Below are positions 63,077 to 64,000 of a DNA stretch of 64,000 nucleotides, one piece after another. The position numbers and the translations under genes were made by a program. How positions within the stretch are numbered: the stretch's first letter is position 1; each line of letters begins with the position of its first letter. The notes under the pieces were generated by a model. It was not told where the DNA came from. It saw only the letters and a program-made list of their open reading frames with translations, and made no database searches. The stretch comes from Lysinimonas soli (GTDB lineage: Bacteria > Actinomycetota > Actinomycetes > Actinomycetales > Microbacteriaceae), in NCBI RefSeq assembly GCF_042655435.1, contig NZ_JBHSMG010000002.1:434001-498000 (forward strand). The letters run 5' to 3'.

Positions 63077-63877
63077 GTGGCCAGGGCCGAGATGGACAAG
63101 CAGCCGGATGAGGTCTCCGGCATGTTCGACGACGTCGCCAAACACTACGACCGCACCAACGCCGTGATGTCGGTCGGCAACGCCGCGCTCTGGCGCGTCG
63201 CGACGGTGCGGGCCGTCGATCCGAAGGCCGGAGAGCGCATCCTGGATGTCGCCGCGGGCACCGGAACGTCGAGCGCGGCCCTCGCCCGCACGGGAGCGAC
63301 CGTGGTGGCCGTTGACTTCTCGCCGGGGATGATCGCGGCGGGGCGGGAGCGGCATCCGCGGATCGAGTTCGTCGAGGCCGATGCCGAGCGGCTCCCCTTC
63401 GGCGACGACGAGTTCGACGCCGTCACGATCAGCTTCGGCCTGCGCAACATCGAGCACCCGAAGGCGGCTCTCGCCGAGATGTACCGGGTGCTGAAGCCCG
63501 GCGGCCGGCTGGTCGTGTGCGAGTTCTCGCGCCCTCCGCGCGCTCTGTTCCGCATGGGGTACCAGGCGTACATGCGGTTGATCATGCCGGTCATCGCGAG
63601 CGTCACGAGCTCGAACTCCGAGGCCTACGACTATCTCGCCGAGTCGATCCGCAACTGGCCCGACCAGGGCACGCTCAGCCAGTGGATCCGCGGCGTCGGA
63701 TTCACCCGCGTCGCCTACCGCAATCTCACGGCCGGCGTCGTGGCGCTCCACCGGGGCCGCAAGCCCGAAGACGCCGCGATCCGAGCCTCCACCGCGAAGC
63801 GCCGGGCTCCCCGGACCCGGCGACCGCTCGCCGACGCGGCACGTTCCGATGCGGTCACCCCCGACCCGGCCGGCTGA
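63077..63877 (+). CDS. menG: Demethylmenaquinone methyltransferase
   Basis: The 266-aa SAM methyltransferase (UbiE/MenG family) has VSGMFDDVAKHYDRTNAVMS, SAM motif ILDVAAGTGTSSAALA, and the UbiE signatures ITISFGLRN-like (AVTISFGLRNIEHP) and NWPDQGTLSQWIRGVGF. It carries out the last step of menaquinone synthesis. GTG 63077 is leaderless behind TAGGAT. The C-terminal 35 residues are basic and Pro-rich, an extra tail. Confidence 0.95.
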   Translation: MARAEMDKQPDEVSGMFDDVAKHYDRTNAVMSVGNAALWRVATVRAVDPKAGERILDVAAGTGTSSAALARTGATVVAVDFSPGMIAAGRERHPRIEFVEADAERLPFGDDEFDAVTISFGLRNIEHPKAALAEMYRVLKPGGRLVVCEFSRPPRALFRMGYQAYMRLIMPVIASVTSSNSEAYDYLAESIRNWPDQGTLSQWIRGVGFTRVAYRNLTAGVVALHRGRKPEDAAIRASTAKRRAPRTRRPLADAARSDAVTPDPAG

Positions 63878-63905
63878 CCCCGCCCACGACAGGAACGGTC
63901 ACTTC

Positions 63906-64000
63906 GTGAAATCGAGCCCGCCCCGCGCTCGCCGCAGCAACACCCTGAGCTCGTCGCTCGGCCTCGGCGAGAAGCTGTTCGCCTCGAGCGAGGAGCGCAA
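63906..64000 (+). CDS. Polyprenyl diphosphate synthase, N-terminal fragment cut by the window end
   Basis: Only 31 codons are visible, starting at GTG 63906. The segment LGLGEKLFASSEERK matches the N-terminus of actinobacterial trans-polyprenyl synthases that make the menaquinone side chain. The position right after menG fits. AGGAAC lies about nine bases before the start. The remaining length is unknown. Confidence 0.65.
   Translation, partial: MKSSPPRARRSNTLSSSLGLGEKLFASSEER

Overview
The window is a contiguous piece of a high-GC actinobacterial chromosome, most likely from the family Microbacteriaceae. The support is the strongly G/C-biased third codon positions, many ATGA/GTGA gene overlaps, very frequent leaderless starts of the form TANNNT-N6/7-(A/G)TG, a menaquinone rather than ubiquinone pathway, System II cytochrome c maturation, a BldC-like regulator and the tiny ribosomal protein bS22. 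No rRNA, tRNA, CRISPR array, insertion sequence or phage module is visible.

Layout. 1-7016: an aromatic-compound catabolic cluster (SDR, GntR regulator, extradiol dioxygenase, FAH-type hydrolase, MhpA-like hydroxylase, Baeyer-Villiger monooxygenase). 7131-10210: secreted protein, lipoprotein and a two-component system. 10302-11767: a DUF222/HNH gene behind an SOS-type box. 11788-19150: two divergent operons holding a fatty acyl reductase/HAD fusion, two paralogous ferritin-like diiron-type proteins (one with ligands lost), an SDR, an acyltransferase and an alkylglycerone-phosphate-synthase homologue. I read this as a candidate oxygen-dependent ether-lipid/plasmalogen locus. 19205-21036: pseudouridine salvage pair. 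21072-22611: MarR regulator and a membrane protein. 22869-30113: peptide-type ABC importer with an LLM flavin monooxygenase and its flavin reductase. 30110-36444: PPOX protein, AdhP, proton-translocating transhydrogenase and aldehyde dehydrogenase around repeated DevR/OsdR-like boxes. 36464-45690: housekeeping genes (winged-helix regulator with a Cys-rich leader ORF, upp, tadA, CDF exporter, proC, ArsR, BldC-like, bS22, HAD, redoxin, flavin reductase, aspS, phosphoglycerate-mutase-like). 45687-49787: cytochrome c maturation (TlpA, CcdA, ResB, CcsB). 49886-53930: polyamine-type ABC importer. 53914-64000: menaquinone genes menC, menE, menA, menD, menF, menG and the start of a polyprenyl diphosphate synthase, interspersed with small membrane proteins and a PPK2 kinase; menB is not in the window.

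How the genes fit together. The respiratory theme (menaquinone, cytochrome c assembly, transhydrogenase, alcohol/aldehyde dehydrogenases under hypoxia-type boxes) suggests an aerobe adapted to variable oxygen. The 11.8-19.2 kb locus parallels the animal route: FAR makes fatty alcohol, an acyltransferase acylates a glycerol-backbone phosphate, AGPS swaps acyl for alkyl, an SDR reduces the ketone. A diiron enzyme could then introduce the vinyl-ether double bond. The main non-coding observations are the dense use of leaderless promoters, in several places overlapping the upstream stop codon or the opposite promoter, plus two short leader ORFs.
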